64,000 bases of DNA, from positions 10,071,355-10,135,354 of the forward strand of contig NC_069104.1 in NCBI RefSeq assembly GCF_947172395.1, read 5' to 3'. The stretch comes from Bicyclus anynana (taxonomy: Eukaryota > Arthropoda > Insecta > Lepidoptera > Nymphalidae). Shown here one piece after another: positions 40,786 to 52,914 of the stretch; position 1 is the first letter of the stretch, and each line of letters opens with the position of its first letter. A program made the translations under genes and the position numbers. Below the pieces are notes generated by a model. The model was not told the origin of the DNA. It did not search any database and saw nothing but the letters and a program-made list of their open reading frames with translations.

Positions 40786-41954
40786 ATTTTTGAAAGTCAG
40801 TGAAAAATTGTACAATAAATTTCCCGTAGAATGAAATACAGGGAAAACTTCTCGTTGAAATGCAACATAATCGTAGCTATTCAACACGGGCGGCGTTCAT
40901 AGCACTTCATAGTGTTATTATTATAAATTACCACGAGTTATTGTAGCGTTCGAAGTTAAAAGCCTCTATAAAGCCTGTAACCACTAGCTTCCTATTTCAC
41001 ATCTTAATGGTGTGCGATGTTCTTAAGGTGGTCTCAGATAGGACGAAATTCAGATCGACAGAATAAGTGCATTTGTATTTTAGAATGTTTTGTTTAACTG
41101 CTATCCGTATAAGTACATTGGTATTTATTAACAATATATTAAAATAAACATCAAATCGATTGACAAAATGTCATTTACCTACAGTGTGATATCCACCAGT
41201 AAGCACCGGATGACATTTGTTACTTGGAATCTCAATTTCGTATATTATGTCAACTAGCATACGTCAAAAATAGTGAATTAGCCTGCTGAACAGCGACGCA
41301 ATGCCAATTGATTGGATTGGAGTTGGAAACGATCAAACTTCCAATTTCCCAAAACAATATTTTACCTATTTGTTAAATAAGTTGATAAGTTGCGGCCTTA
41401 TTTGAAGTGTTTGTTAAACATTGCTTAATTTAAAGTAACAATTTTTCAAACAAAATCTTTTCTCTGGACAGTTGTGTGGACTTCTTACGAGTATGTATGG
41501 GAAAGTTAAATACGTTATTAAGCAATTCGGTGCAAGATGGCTAGAAGCTAGCTGTGTTTTTATCGTATCTAAAAGTTTCTTCAGTTGTAAAATAGTAAGC
41601 AACATTATAAATGAATGAACCTGTTAAAAATTATATTATAATTATGTATTGCACTAGTTAATAAAAAAAGAAAGATTTCAGATATGTCTTAAAGAAATCT
41701 TCCGTATAAGTATTATTATGAAAATCGTTGTTTTCCTCCAAAAGGCTAACAGACGTCTAGACGTAGTAACCGTTATGTTTGAACGGTCCAGTCTATTGTC
41801 TATCCTACTGACCGCTTACATAACCAACGTAATTATATTATAAAAATCCGGCCGCTCAGAGATTGCGTTTCTGACACCTGTCAATGTCACGTTTTTATAT
41901 TTGTTAATTAATTAACTGTCGAAAATTTAATATGTATTAATCCAAAATTAATAC

Positions 41955-42241
41955 ATCATTCAACCCATATCCTGCTCAATGCTGAGCTCGACTTTCCTCT
42001 CAGAGGGGGGTTAGGCCAAATAGTCAAACACGCTGGCCCAATGCGGATTGGCAGACTTCACATATGCAGAGAATTAAGAAAATTCTCAGCTATGCCGATT
42101 TCCTTCACCGTTTGAGACATGTGATATTTAATTTCTTAAAATGCACATAACTGAAAAGTTAGAGGGCATACCCCGGGCCGATTTCGAACCTATGCCCTCC
42201 GGAATCGGAGGCAGAGGATATCCACTGGGCTATCACGGCTA
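41955..42241 (-). repeat. SINE-B, minus strand
   Basis: Tail ATTCAACCCATATCCTGCTC, body CCAATGCGGATTGGCAGACT, head CCACTGGGCTATCACGGCT. Confidence 0.85.
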
Positions 42242-42250
42242 TAAAATCAC

Positions 42251-42345
42251 CTCCTAACAAGTTAGCCCGCTGCCATCTTAGACACTTACCATCAGGTGAA
42301 ATTGTAGCCAAGGGCTAACTTGTAAAATAATAATAAAAAAACGAA
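42251..42345 (+). repeat. SINE-A 3' tail
   Basis: AACAAGTTAGCCCGCTGCCA...AGCCAAGGGCTAACTTGTAA then A-rich; the extra AGCTAGACCGGGTTCG after it recurs at ~43975. Confidence 0.78.
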
Positions 42346-42519
42346 GCTAGACCGGGTTCGCTTGTTCTAGGTATAAAAATCAATACGTTTATTGTAAATT
42401 GGCATAATTATTGAATTTTATATATTATTACTCGTTATTAAGGTTAATAAAAGATGTTTAAATATCTCATTGACATTGACATGTATCAAAAATGCAATGT
42501 CTGAGCGGCCGGACTTTAG

Positions 42520-43340
42520 TAGGACACGCACCGTCTCAAGAACCAATGCCTTCTGTGTCCGACCCTTGATCCAACAGATAAGCGAAAGCTTGTTTAAGTG
42601 TTGGTCGAAGCTTTTCGCTATTAAGCCATTGACAAAAACTTTCCATTCCACACAGCAGTAATTTCTTGCTTCTAATGTATATTTTTACAATAGAAGCGAA
42701 AGGTACCCGGTTCCTGTATACTCACTAATGAGGGAAATAATTACTAAACAACAAAGTAGGCATGCCACGAGAATTTCACTTTGATACGGCATATCGTGTT
42801 ACATAATAATTAGAAAACAAATTACTTTTGGTAATTTTAATGGGTAATGTTACTTGGCGCCGCTAAGTTGATAACTTAGGTACTTGTTGAGGAAGATTTA
42901 ATAAACCTCGCTTACTTAAGCCGTGATTAACTGAAAGCATTAATATTAATCTTTCTTTTAATTAATATATTTTAATGAACACTAATCTTCTCTCTTCTAT
43001 GTTTATACCTATTAGCTTGACAAATTCTTTGTAACACTCCCGATGGTCTGCCTCACGCGCAAGACTACCACCGTCGCCCGCATATCACCCCCGTGGCCTC
43101 CCTCCTTATAAGTGAGGGGATGTGGAGCTTAGAACCGCCATGCTGTTCTAGATTTGGTAAATAAATTTTTCTATAACGACCATTATCAGATGTTAATGAT
43201 AATGACGGGGACCGACGACTTAACGTGCTCTCCGAGGTACGCGAGTGTGACATCAACAAACCCCCCAAATCCGGGATGAGAAGGGGGTAGGGTGGGAGTA
43301 CGGTAGGGGTAGAGAAGAAGTAAGTGCACATAAGTCAAAA
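42520..43340. other. Intergenic sequence with short repeat fragments
   Basis: GTCGCCCGCATATCA at 43071 recurs at 60869. The block 43030-43320 is GC-richer, with no conserved protein. Confidence 0.35.
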
Positions 43341-43345
43341 CGATT

Positions 43346-43990
43346 TGACGGCCTCCGTGGGGCAGTGGTATGCGCGGTGGATTTACAAGACGGAAGTCCT
43401 GGATTCGACCCCCGGCTGGGCCGATTGAGGTTTTCTTAATTGGTCCAGGTCTGGCTTCAAGCGATTTAGCATTCCGGTACGATGTCATGTAGAAACCGAA
43501 AGATTTTCATCCACCTCCTAACACGTAAACCCGCTGCCATCTTAGATTGCATCATCAATTACCATCAGTTGAGATTGTAGCTGTTATCGCCGCGTTGCAA
43601 CGACTTGCGGTACGGACGGCTTCAGTGTGTTCGTGGCGTTCGAGCCGTCCACATCTCTTGTTGTGTTATTCTTTATGGGTTACTTGGGATAGGCGGGAAG
43701 AGTGACTTGAGTGGAAAAAGGGGAGTGTTTGTATACAGTCAAAGGTACCTTTAACCCTACACACATCGTTCACAAGTACGTGACTTCACTCAAGGTCATT
43801 CTCTGCCATTGTAGGGTCTTATTTTGGTTACAGTTTGATTTGTTTATTAAGTTGTCCTGACAAATGTTGTTAATCATGACCTTTGTTCGACATTAGTTTT
43901 CTTATTTTTGTAATTACTCTTGAGTCTGCTAAAATAGCCAAGGGCTAACTGGTAAAATAATAATAAAAAAGCCAAGCTTGACCGGGTCCA
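43346..43990 (+). repeat. SINE-A interrupted by element X
   Basis: SINE-A runs 43346-43580 (with an internal deletion after GTCCAGGTCTGGCT) and resumes at ~43935 (TAGCCAAGGGCTAACTGGTA). The 354 bp between is element X. Confidence 0.85.
43581..43934 (+). mobile_element. Element X, copy 2, inserted in a SINE-A
   Basis: Shares most of its length with 17845-18200. Boundaries are given by the host SINE: it starts CTGTTATCGCCGCG and ends GAGTCTGCTAAAA, with possible short duplication TAG. No coding capacity; class not recognised. Confidence 0.75.
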
Positions 43991-44455
43991 CTAGTTCTAT
44001 AAAAAAATACACAAAATTAGGCCTGTTTTTATACTAACGACTATAGACTATGCCCTTTTATGATGTCGTATAGTGCGCCATACCGGGGGATCAACGTATC
44101 TTTTTCAATTTCCCCGGAACATGAGTGGTATGCCGAATTGCGAGGCTATAAAAAACTATTCCAATATACTGTAACGTTTCCAGAAACTCAATTTGCCGAA
44201 TCCGCAGAATAATGTAAGTAGGACGATATTATTACGAATGTTCAATTTTTCTCTAGCTTTTTTTTATTAAAAGCTTTTATTTAACTTGCCCTGTTAGTGT
44301 ATTAAATCCAAGATTCTACAAAAAATAGGACATCCTATTATTTGTTTTAAATAGCTCATTTTTGTTAGAGTTATAGAGTTCTGTTAGTTTTTATTCCTAG
44401 CAAAGTAAACGAAAGCGTCCCAAGATAAAATAACGAAAATGCAGGTCAGTACGGG

Positions 44456-44655
44456 CATATCCGTTATTTTAATTTTAACACAAAATTACTGAACCGAATT
44501 TTATGAAAATTAAATAAGACTAATCTGGAAGTATACTTTTTCAAACAAAGAAAGAATTTTCAAAATCGGTTAAAACATGACGAAGTTATGAGGTAACAAA
44601 CATAAAAAAACGCGTCGAATTGTGAACCTCCTCCTTTTTTTTGAAATCGGTTAAA
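44456..44655 (-). repeat. 'CGACGCGTT' dispersed repeat, minus strand
   Basis: TTAACACAAAATTACTGAAC...GTCGAATTGTGAACCTCCTC is the inverse of 53687-53938. Confidence 0.6.
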
Positions 44656-45295
44656 AATATTCACAGATAGTTTTAAATAATATGTCCTCTTACATAAACG
44701 TGACACGTGTATTGCTCATAAAATACTTGAATTGTGTTACAATTTCCCCGCGATATCATTCCGCGCTTAATTACCTTTTCAGTCGAGCGAAAGCTTCGCT
44801 CATTTTTTGTTCAAAGTATACCACGACTTTTCGTGTTGGCAACGTCGTGATTAATTACAAAAGTATTTTCCTAAGTGTTCAGATAATTACATTTATTAAT
44901 TAGTGAGGTAATTAAATTTATTTAAAGTAGTCTTCTTACAGGAAAAGGGATTTGGAGTTCCACCATGTTGCTTCAATGCGGGTTGTTGGGTTTAGGATAT
45001 TTTTTTATGATCGTTCATAATCAAATGTTTTAAGGACTGAAACTCTCCGAGGCACGGAAGTGTAAGCCATCAACTGCTTGAAACCTTAAGTTTGGATGAG
45101 AATTTTTATAGAAAATTTCTTAGAAAAATCAAAAGTTCAGTATTACATAGCCCGATCCATATTGTGATTCGAAGTCGCATAGGCAAACCAACCAACCAAT
45201 GAACACTTTGCTATTACAAATAAGTATTGTATTTAATTTGACAGTTTAATTTCTTACAGTGTTTGGTTATTAATGAGTCAGTAAGTCAACGTACT

Positions 45296-45520
45296 ACGGA
45301 TGTAGAACATTTTGTACAACTGATTACTATCAAGTTATTTTTCCGTGAGTAGCTTCATCTTGATGAGACAATTAAATTTTTTATTTACGAAAATCTCGAT
45401 TCTGGTAGCTAACTGAGTTATCAGGCAATGAAAATTTCTAAGCGTCGGAACGAGATAATGTACCACGCAATTTGCAGGACATTGTGGCTGTTAAGTTGTA
45501 TAGCTATTAATTATTCAACA
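45296..45520 (+). repeat. Empty-site paralogue of the repeat carrying the BEL insertion
   Basis: This stretch matches 35871-35985 joined directly to 39431-39540: GTAGAACATTTTGTACAACT, TTTATTTACGAAAATC, GATTCTGGTAGCTAAC and CATTGTGGCTGTTAAGTTGT are shared. GGTAG is present once, as expected for an unoccupied site. It is a dispersed repeat of unknown class. Confidence 0.8.
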
Positions 45521-45655
45521 GTAAAAAAAACATCTGCTTAGTAACAACTTTTGATAAACTGGGTCCTTCCAACTTGTATCAATAACGAGGTTATTAAAAG
45601 TTGTTACAAACTAGCTGTTTTTCCTACTGTTGCTTAATTAATGGCTACACGCGCG
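45498..45655. repeat. Foldback (hairpin) element
   Basis: Left arm AGCTATTAATTATTCAACAG...GTAACAACTTTTGATAA (ends ~45556) is an imperfect inverted copy of TTATTAAAAGTTGTTAC...CTGTTGCTTAATTAATGGCT (45595-45653). The arms are ~60 bp. It may be the terminus of the adjacent repeat, or a separate MITE. Confidence 0.6.
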
Positions 45656-46122
45656 TAGTTCGCGTCCCCGTGAGAATGCGGGGATAAAATATAGCCTATG
45701 ATACTCACAAATAATGTGTCTCTTTAGTGGTTAAAGAATTTTTAAAAGCTACATACTAAGTATAAGACCGTGATTCAAACATATAAATCAATCAATGTTA
45801 TACAATGTTATACAAACATGTTTGATGTTATATATTTCTTTGGGAATAGGGAACACAATGTACACTAACTGTTTGTTACCTGCTTATGTAGGAGTCAATT
45901 CAATCAATTGCGGGGGACATATCAAAACAGTCCCAACCCACGTCACGAACTTTCCCGGGCTGAGCTAAAAGTGGGACAATCCCGGCTAAACAGGGACGTA
46001 AATTACCTCTATCTTCTGTAGATAACAGAATGGATACCTACATCTTTAAGTGGAAAACATCCTCTTAAATAAGAGGCCTAAAAAATATAGCTGACAGCAC
46101 AGATGATCTTCATTAATAACAA

Positions 46123-46240
46123 CCCATATTAGGCTCACAGTTGAGCACGAGTCTCCTCTCAGAAAGAGAGGGATTATTCTAATAATTTAGCACGCTACAT
46201 ATAATTAAGAAAAATGTCAGGTATTCAGATTTGCCACATT
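46123..46240 (-). repeat. SINE-B fragment, minus strand
   Basis: AACCCATATTAGGCTCACAG and GAGTCTCCTCTCAGAAAGAG; truncated. Confidence 0.65.
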
Positions 46241-46325
46241 GAATCAGCTTGGTGGGTTTAAGTTCTAGGTATATCTCTTCTCCTTTAAGGAGTGGCCTGA
46301 CCCTGTAATGGATCCTTAAAATAGA

Positions 46326-46337
46326 TTGATAATGATG

Positions 46338-46369
<32 letters not shown>

Positions 46370-46370
46370 A
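46326..46370 (+). repeat. (GAT)n microsatellite
   Basis: About 14 GAT units with one GGT interruption. It lies after a SINE-B-like region and may have grown from a GATGAT tail. Confidence 0.9.
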
Positions 46371-46429
46371 AAAAATAACCTGTGGATAACAAGTACATAA
46401 TAAAAAAAGAATAATTACAATATTACATA

Positions 46430-46515
46430 TCTACTTACATACCTACAAACATACAAACACACATACATACAAGACACGCGGGAAAAGCAACGCCCTTCTT
46501 GCAGTCGGGTAAATA
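46430..46515 (+). repeat. Tail of the GCAGTCGGGTAAA repeat
   Basis: ACATACAAACACACATACAT then CCTTCTTGCAGTCGGGTAAA, as at 7480-7555. Confidence 0.45.
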
Positions 46516-46790
46516 TTCCTGTACTATTACATTTTGTGTAATGTGTATGTTTAATGCCTAGCTCAAAACCTAGTGAACGCCACTGGTATCTAGCCTCTAA
46601 AGTAGGTAATCAGTGGCTATACAAAAGGATTATGACCATAGAGATGTACTAGAGCATCACTTCATTTCTGTTCAACGTAGGCTTTGTTACGAACGAACCA
46701 TGCATTCCTTACTTGCTGACTATATGTATTGCAATGTAGCACTGTATGGTTGTATCGGGAGCCAATATAATGTCGAGAAGTGAATCTCAA

Positions 46791-47095
46791 ACCGTGATAG
46801 CCCAGTATATATGACCTCTGCCTCCGATTACGGAGGGTGTGGGTTCGAATCCGGTCCGGGGCATGCACCTCCAACTGTTCAGTTGTGTGCATTTTTTAAG
46901 AAATTAAATATCACGAGTCTCAATCGGTGAAGGAAAACATCGTGAGGAAACCTGCATACCAGAGAATTATCTTAATTTTCTGCGTGTGTGAAGTCTGCCA
47001 ATCCGCATTGGGCCAGCGTGGTGGACTATTGGCCTTACCCCCCTCATTCTGACAGGAGACTCGAGCTCAGCAGTGAGCCGAATATGGGTTGATGA
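46791..47095 (+). repeat. SINE-B, full length
   Basis: CCGTGATAGCCCAGTATATA head, GGGTTCGAATCCGGTCCGGG box B, and a GGGTTGATGACGAATA tail. Confidence 0.88.
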
Positions 47096-47974
47096 CGAAT
47101 ATAGATAGAAAGGTTGAAGCTATGTTGTAAACTGATTTATTTATAAACTGCACTGATTATAATAATTGTTTAAGGATATAAAATAAAAGGACTATCAAAT
47201 AGATGATGCGGAGTGGAATGATGAACTGGTAATCTGGTAATGAATCGCCAAACAATCTATCCACGCATGCGCGTTTTACAGCATTCTAAATATGAAATTA
47301 ATATGGAATGTGAATGTAGATGACCAAACCTAAAGTGGGCGAACGAAAGAGTTCGTTCGTCACACCATTGTGATCTCACGGGTAGCAGCGACAGTGATTG
47401 TACCATTATTTTGTGATAGAGGAAACACATCGAGCGGGTCCCAGGACTTGTGACCTTGAGAGTAGGTTTAAGAGATCCCTTTAGAATGCATCAATATTCA
47501 CCTTCTCTGCCTGATATGTTCTCCATGCCCACACTAAACAATAATTACAACACAAAACATTATTGCACAAAGTCACTAAAGCGACTGGCAGCGTGACGGC
47601 GTCTACGCTGCCTTACAAACAACTGAGCTCAAGTCATCAAATACCTTCTTTTTTATACCAACATCGATACCTCCCATCTACAATAACATAAATAATGAAT
47701 GTTAATACCATAGTAACACAAGTTCGAATCAGAATCGTTTATTTTATTCTGACTGTGTATATTGAGTATCTGTAGGCTTTATCGTGGATATATAAAGAAA
47801 GAAAATTATTTTATTTGGACACACACACACACACATAATACACAAAAGACAACAAATACTTTAAAACTAAGAAATTGATTTTAAAAATATAGTGAACTAA
47901 TAAATTAGAGATATTAAACTAATAAAACTAATTTAAATCCAAAAAAATATAAAAAAATGATGTGTATGGTACCA

Positions 47975-48065
47975 AAATGGTCACCACTCAGCATGTGCTA
48001 CGCTAGTGGTGGATGCACCAGCGCAGCGCTGGTCTTCCGTGGAGCCATGTGGTGACGCGGGCGGA
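47975..48065. repeat. GC-rich structured block with perfect palindrome
   Basis: ACCAGCGCAGCGCTGGT (48017-48033) is a perfect 17-bp palindrome. Flanking GTCACCACTCAGCATGTG and AGCCATGTGGTGACG also pair. Probably part of an unrecognised retroelement. Confidence 0.55.
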
Positions 48066-48694
48066 AACAACAAGAAGAAGTGTTACTAATTAATAATTAA
48101 CAATAAGAACATAATAAATAATCATATAAATATATATACCTTTATAATTATATTTTGTGTGTTTATTAGTGTGATAAATAAATAAATTATTAGTCGTTTT
48201 CAGTGAGAAATATAATATAGAGTAGAAATAAATAAAATTAATTTATTGGGACCTCAAAACCTTCCCTTCCCTTATTTTATATTAATTTATTTTTTAAAGA
48301 GGGTAAGTAGGTGAGGAGCCTGGAATTGGAGACTGTTATACCCTGCTGTTGTAAAAGTAAAAGGTTTATATTGGAGTTTGATTTGCAAACTAATATATTA
48401 TTATGTGAACTGATGACCCTTAAAATGAGATTTGACGTGGCTATAATTCATGCGAGATGGAATTTCATAGCTTTGATTATCGAGGTAGTAGTGAGCTTTG
48501 ACAATTAGTAGATACAAATATGTTGTTCGCCACAATGCTACATACGACGAGAGCCTGCAATAGTCAGATAAACTTCATTTTATGACGGTTGAAAGTACCT
48601 ACGTCAATACGGATCATAGGTAAGTAAGGTAACCAATAATTATGGAGTTTAGACGCAGGTTTTAAGGGATTGGATACTTTTTTTTAATTATAGA

Positions 48695-48775
48695 ATATTT
48701 GCCATATCTTTTAAATATGACCATTACCCTCCTACAAGTCGGGAAAGACCGTGTTAGGAGTGGATACGACAATAA
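48695..48775 (-). repeat. SINE-C tail, minus strand
   Basis: TTAAATATGACCATTACCCT and TCGGGAAAGACCGTGTTAGG are the complement of the 51530-51595 region. Confidence 0.65.
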
Positions 48776-49776
48776 TCTAGCAACCACTGTTTTCGAGAGA
48801 GATTAAACAGCTTAGAGAGTCAGTAAGTTAGTAGTTAGAGTAAGTAAGTGTAAGTACCTCTTTATACGGGGTATCACGACGAAATGTGGAAGAAATTGTA
48901 ACGATTTGAACGATTTTTAGCTACGTACTGTAAATTAGAAAAATGTATGATTTTTCAAAAGAGCAAGTGTATTTCGTAAAGTCTTTACAAATAGTGAAAT
49001 TTAACGTTTACAAAAGTTTGAAATCAATGAATTGGAATTTTTATATTTGATTTAGAATCATTTACCATAGTTTTGTGGCAACCCTGTGTTAGAGAACCTT
49101 AAAACTTGTTCGGTGTATCGGTATTTTTGGAAGGGTTGCCACAAAGGTAGGCTTTGTTCGCCACAAAACTATATCTAGCTACGTACACATAGCAATCGGC
49201 CTGAATACTGAAACTTCATACGAAACACAGTTACCTATTCATCTATTTTCATCTACGTGCGGTATTCCTTTGTACTGCCCGCTTCATATTCTACAGGAGA
49301 TATTGGTTTTTGTTGTATTCCCACTCTCATTTTCAACGCTTAGTGAAGATCCCATTCGCTTTTTTTCGATAGTGTTCTTTAGTGATCACATACTTACTAG
49401 CAGATCCTCCCCGTTTCGTCCGCGTAAGCCTTTTTCCAATACGGTGAAAAATATGCTAATGTTACTCGTAGTTAACAATATAATCGTAGCTTTCCATTTT
49501 TTTTTTTTCAGTTTTTTTCTTTTTTTTTTTTATTGAGATAGAACAATAAGGAATGCTTTCCATTCATATCCTATTCAACATCCTAACAAACGAATGATAA
49601 AATCTAATTTTATATTAGTCTAGATAAAGTCACTAATTTTATGACTAATGTTATTGAATATGTTTATGCAAAAGTTGCTTTTTTGATTATTTAATATGAT
49701 TTTAAAATTCATTGAGTTAGATATGTCGTCATTATAGATACATTTTACAAAACAGTTTTTTTTATTTTCCGAGTTT

Positions 49777-50035
49777 TCCTCGAGTCCCCTCTCAGAATGA
49801 GAGGGGTTAGGCATAACCCATAGGGATTGGCAAACTTCACACACGCAGAGAATTGAGAAAATTATCTGGTATGCAGGTTTCCTCACGATGTTTTCCTTCA
49901 CCGTTTAAGACACGTGATATTTTCTTTCTTAAAATCCCACAACTAAAAAGTTGGAGGTGCATGCTCCGGACCGGATTCGAACCCACACCCTCCGGGATCG
50001 GAGGCAGAGGTCATATCCACTGGGCTATCACAGCA
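49777..50035 (-). repeat. SINE-B, minus strand
   Basis: CTCAGAATGAGAGGGGTTAG, CCGGACCGGATTCGAACCCA (box B) and CCACTGGGCTATCACAGC (box A). Confidence 0.87.
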
Positions 50036-50639
50036 TAGGCAAGGCAAGGCCTTACCTACCTAATTACTATTCTGATTAAATGAAATCAACCTAATTACCG
50101 TTCAGATAAAACGAAATCAATCTATTTTATCCGTAGTAAACACAGAATAATTTATTACACATAAATATTTCCATGATATAAATTACTGTGATCATGTGAC
50201 AAACAAACAACACGCGTGACCTTGTTTGTGCAGAAAGGTCTTATAAAATAAATCAGCTAGAACTTTACATTGTTTTCTCACGCTTGATATATTTTATGCT
50301 CACCCTTGGATGATCTCATTTGTTTTTAGCAAAACGACCCATTTTTGCATTAGGGCACTTGTCCATTGCTGCGAAACCTGGGCACGGATCCCGGTCTCAT
50401 TTTTCAAGTGGGTGTTTAATTTTATATTTAAAAGCGATCGCCCAAGACTTCGTTCGTGCTTTGATCTCTTTACAAAATAGCGAACACAAGCTTAGGCCGT
50501 CGAACTGGTGGAAATTGTTGACTAAACAAAATCAGCCTTCTCCTGGCGCTTTGACCGTTTTTGGAATCCACGTCTGTGTGACGCAAAAAATTGGGGACCA
50601 AAAAATTATAAATTTAATTCATCATATGTTGGAGGGGTA

Positions 50640-51039
50640 AAAGATGTCTAAGGAACATGTGTTCTAAAATAATTAATTTTGGAGTAAAAAATATTTATTT
50701 TGTAAATAGATCTTAAATTGTGTCACTTATATCGTAACCTTTTATGACCCAAACTTATTCGTTGATAAATATCACGAAGTAGCTTACTAGTAAAGTGCGG
50801 AGTGCCAGTTGCAATATCTCGTCGATATCAACAGTCTTACTACTACGATTACGTATTTTAAAGTGCAAGGATAGATAAAGGCGTGTGTTATATGGACAGT
50901 CGGAATTATTTCAAATACTTTGTATGAAAACATAAAAAGTTTTTCTTTTTAAGTTAAAAACAAATAGTTATGCAGTTCGGCTCCTATAAGTGGACTTATC
51001 AACCTTGAAGTTATGAAAAATACTCCACAACACCCTGTA
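50640..51039. mobile_element. MITE M3, copy 3, left end eroded
   Basis: GGAACATGTGTTCTAAAATA, TTGCAATATCTCGTCGATAT and a right end ACTCCACAACACCCTGTA match copies 1 and 2. Confidence 0.8.
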
Positions 51040-51422
51040 TTAAAAATAATTATTATAATAAATAGACGCACGTCAATGGACGGTACGCCTTATTTGTAAC
51101 CTGCCTATTTATGTACCTACCTAAGGGCCATTAGGATAACGTGTATTGCGAAAACCACTTACCAACTGACAATCTTCATCGTGGCGATAGGTTTGTTCCA
51201 AAAGTAGGTTTTGGTCGGATCTTAGCAAAATGGCCGACGTAATTGGGGCGGAAATTGCTTATTAAAACTATGTTGAACGCTTATACATAGTATAGGTCGA
51301 TGGTGTTGCTATTATGTGGACATGTTTTTACCTACAACTATTGTATGACTAGGCTATCTATAAACTTACTACATTTATTTGTCAAACTAATACTAGCCAC
51401 TAGTGAATGACCAAAGAATGAA

Positions 51423-51602
51423 GCCTCAATAGCTCAACGGTAAGAGCGGTCGGACTCATCACCATCATCATCGGAGAGGTGGTGGTTCGATCCCCGCCCC
51501 ATTGGACTATAGTCACACCCACTCCTAATACAGTCTTTCCCGACTAGTTGGAGGGGAATGGGAATATTGGTCATATTTAAAAGGCAAATTAAAAAAAAAA
51601 AG
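51423..51602 (+). repeat. SINE-C (tRNA-derived)
   Basis: GCCTCAATAGCTCAACGGTA (box A region), GGTGGTTCGATCCCCGCCCC (box B), body TACAGTCTTTCCCGACTAGT and an A10 tail. A (CAT)n insertion lies in the tRNA-like part. Confidence 0.8.
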
Positions 51603-51604
51603 TA

Positions 51605-52478
51605 AACTTATATGCCTGCAGCGATAACGGCTTGACATCCGATAAAACTGATCGTATGTTGGTCGCTATCGGCATGATGTATGCACATCCCGATCAACAC
51701 ACGATCAACTGCAGCTTTGCGAGTTTGCTTTTTGATCGTCAGTGGCTGACATTACCTACATTCATATAATGTTTTTTAAATTTTAACAACGCTTATAAAA
51801 TTCAAAATATAACTATACTTAGTTCATGTGAGAATACTATGATAAAATAAATGACACTTACAAATATCATGGCTTTTTTGCCTGAAATGTCTGCCTCTTT
51901 ATAATGTTAGCATAATATACTCAACAGTATTAAAAATAAAAAAGGTATTAAATTAAATTATTGTCATACAAACTTTGTATGACAATTTTATTTAATTAAA
52001 TTATTTATGATTTATTATGTATGACTGATTATATAATTAAATTTTACAAACCTATTCGTAGTTGTTGACTATCTCTTAGACTATATACAAACATTTTATT
52101 GATATTCTACGACAGAATTTTATAGACAAAGTTAAATGAACTGTCGGAAAAACACCCCTACGTCTTTTACGACGTAATTTATTCCGCGACTGATCAGTCA
52201 TTTCATTCCAGTCATTAATTACGGAATCTCGTTTGTTATGCAAAATTAATTTGGTTGCAGAGTTGTTCGTGACGTGCGATTTAGATTTGAATAGTCTAAA
52301 TAAAAAATTTGAAAAATCGGTCGGAAATTATTATTTTAACAAAGAAAAATCATAAAATTTGGTTAGGTAATTTTCATAAAAACATGACGGACAATAACTT
52401 CAAAAAGGCAATATTACAAGCAATTTCCGTAATAATAATGATAATTATTCGAGTAATATTAATACATATTAGGTAACT
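51605..52478. other. AT-rich intergenic sequence
   Basis: Holds a short inverted pair TTGTCATACAAA / TTTGTATGACAA at 51961-51986; otherwise nothing recognised. Confidence 0.4.
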
Positions 52479-52696
52479 ATACTATTATTATAAATGCTAA
52501 AAGTAAGTCTGTCTGTCTGTCTGTTACCATTTCACGGCCATACCGTTTAATCGATTTGGATGAAATTTGGTATAGAGATAAATTGGACTTTGGAGGAGAA
52601 CATAGGATACTTTTTATCCTGGAAAAGTCCAAGGTTCCCGCGGGATTTGTAAAAAAATACAATTTTACGCGGAAGAAGTCGCGGGCGTCCACTAGT
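52479..52696 (-). repeat. 'CTAGTGGACGCC' tail-family repeat, minus strand
   Basis: TTATAAATGCTAAAAGTAAG start, TCTGTCTGTCTGT and GATGAAATTTGGTATAGAGA middle, end GCGGGCGTCCACTAGT. Confidence 0.7.
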
Positions 52697-52914
52697 ACGT
52701 ATATACTTTGGTATTTTTGAAATGATTAAGTTATACATCATTGGGAATCAGATTTTTTGGTTTAATCGTTCAAGCTGGTTAATTCTACTTCATGTACTAT
52801 ACCGGTTGTTTACATGTATTTACCTATATCAGCTCTGTTCTGCTCGCTTTAAAACCGTAGATCATTTGTAGGATTCCCCACTTCGGGACAAATTAGGTAT
52901 TTACAATTCGTACA

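Larger units (their letters stand above)
41847..42513. mobile_element. Inverted-repeat element enclosing two SINE pieces
   Basis: TCCGGCCGCTCAGAGATTGC... (41847-41890) and ...GCAATGTCTGAGCGGCCGGA (42470-42513) are 44-bp inverted repeats with about 5-6 mismatches. Inside are a SINE-B (41955-42241) and a SINE-A tail (42251-42345). Confidence 0.75.
47100..49770. other. Gene-free interval
   Basis: Contains a palindrome GAACGAAAGAGTTCGTTCG (47341), an (AC)n run (47819), a structured block at 47975-48065 and a minus-strand SINE-C tail (48695-48775). No exon recognised. Confidence 0.4.

Noticed and set aside
40327..40834. Overlapping open frames on both strands
   Set aside because: All are translations of the 44-bp minisatellite (KEMHKVCVLSNTVIS repeats), with no protein family resemblance.
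42418..42651. 77-codon minus-strand frame next to the inverted-repeat element
   Set aside because: No recognised family; it includes the GC-rich terminal repeat itself and is probably chance.
43581..43934. Element X as a solo LTR
   Set aside because: It starts near TGTTA but does not end in CA, and no 4-6-bp target duplication is clear.
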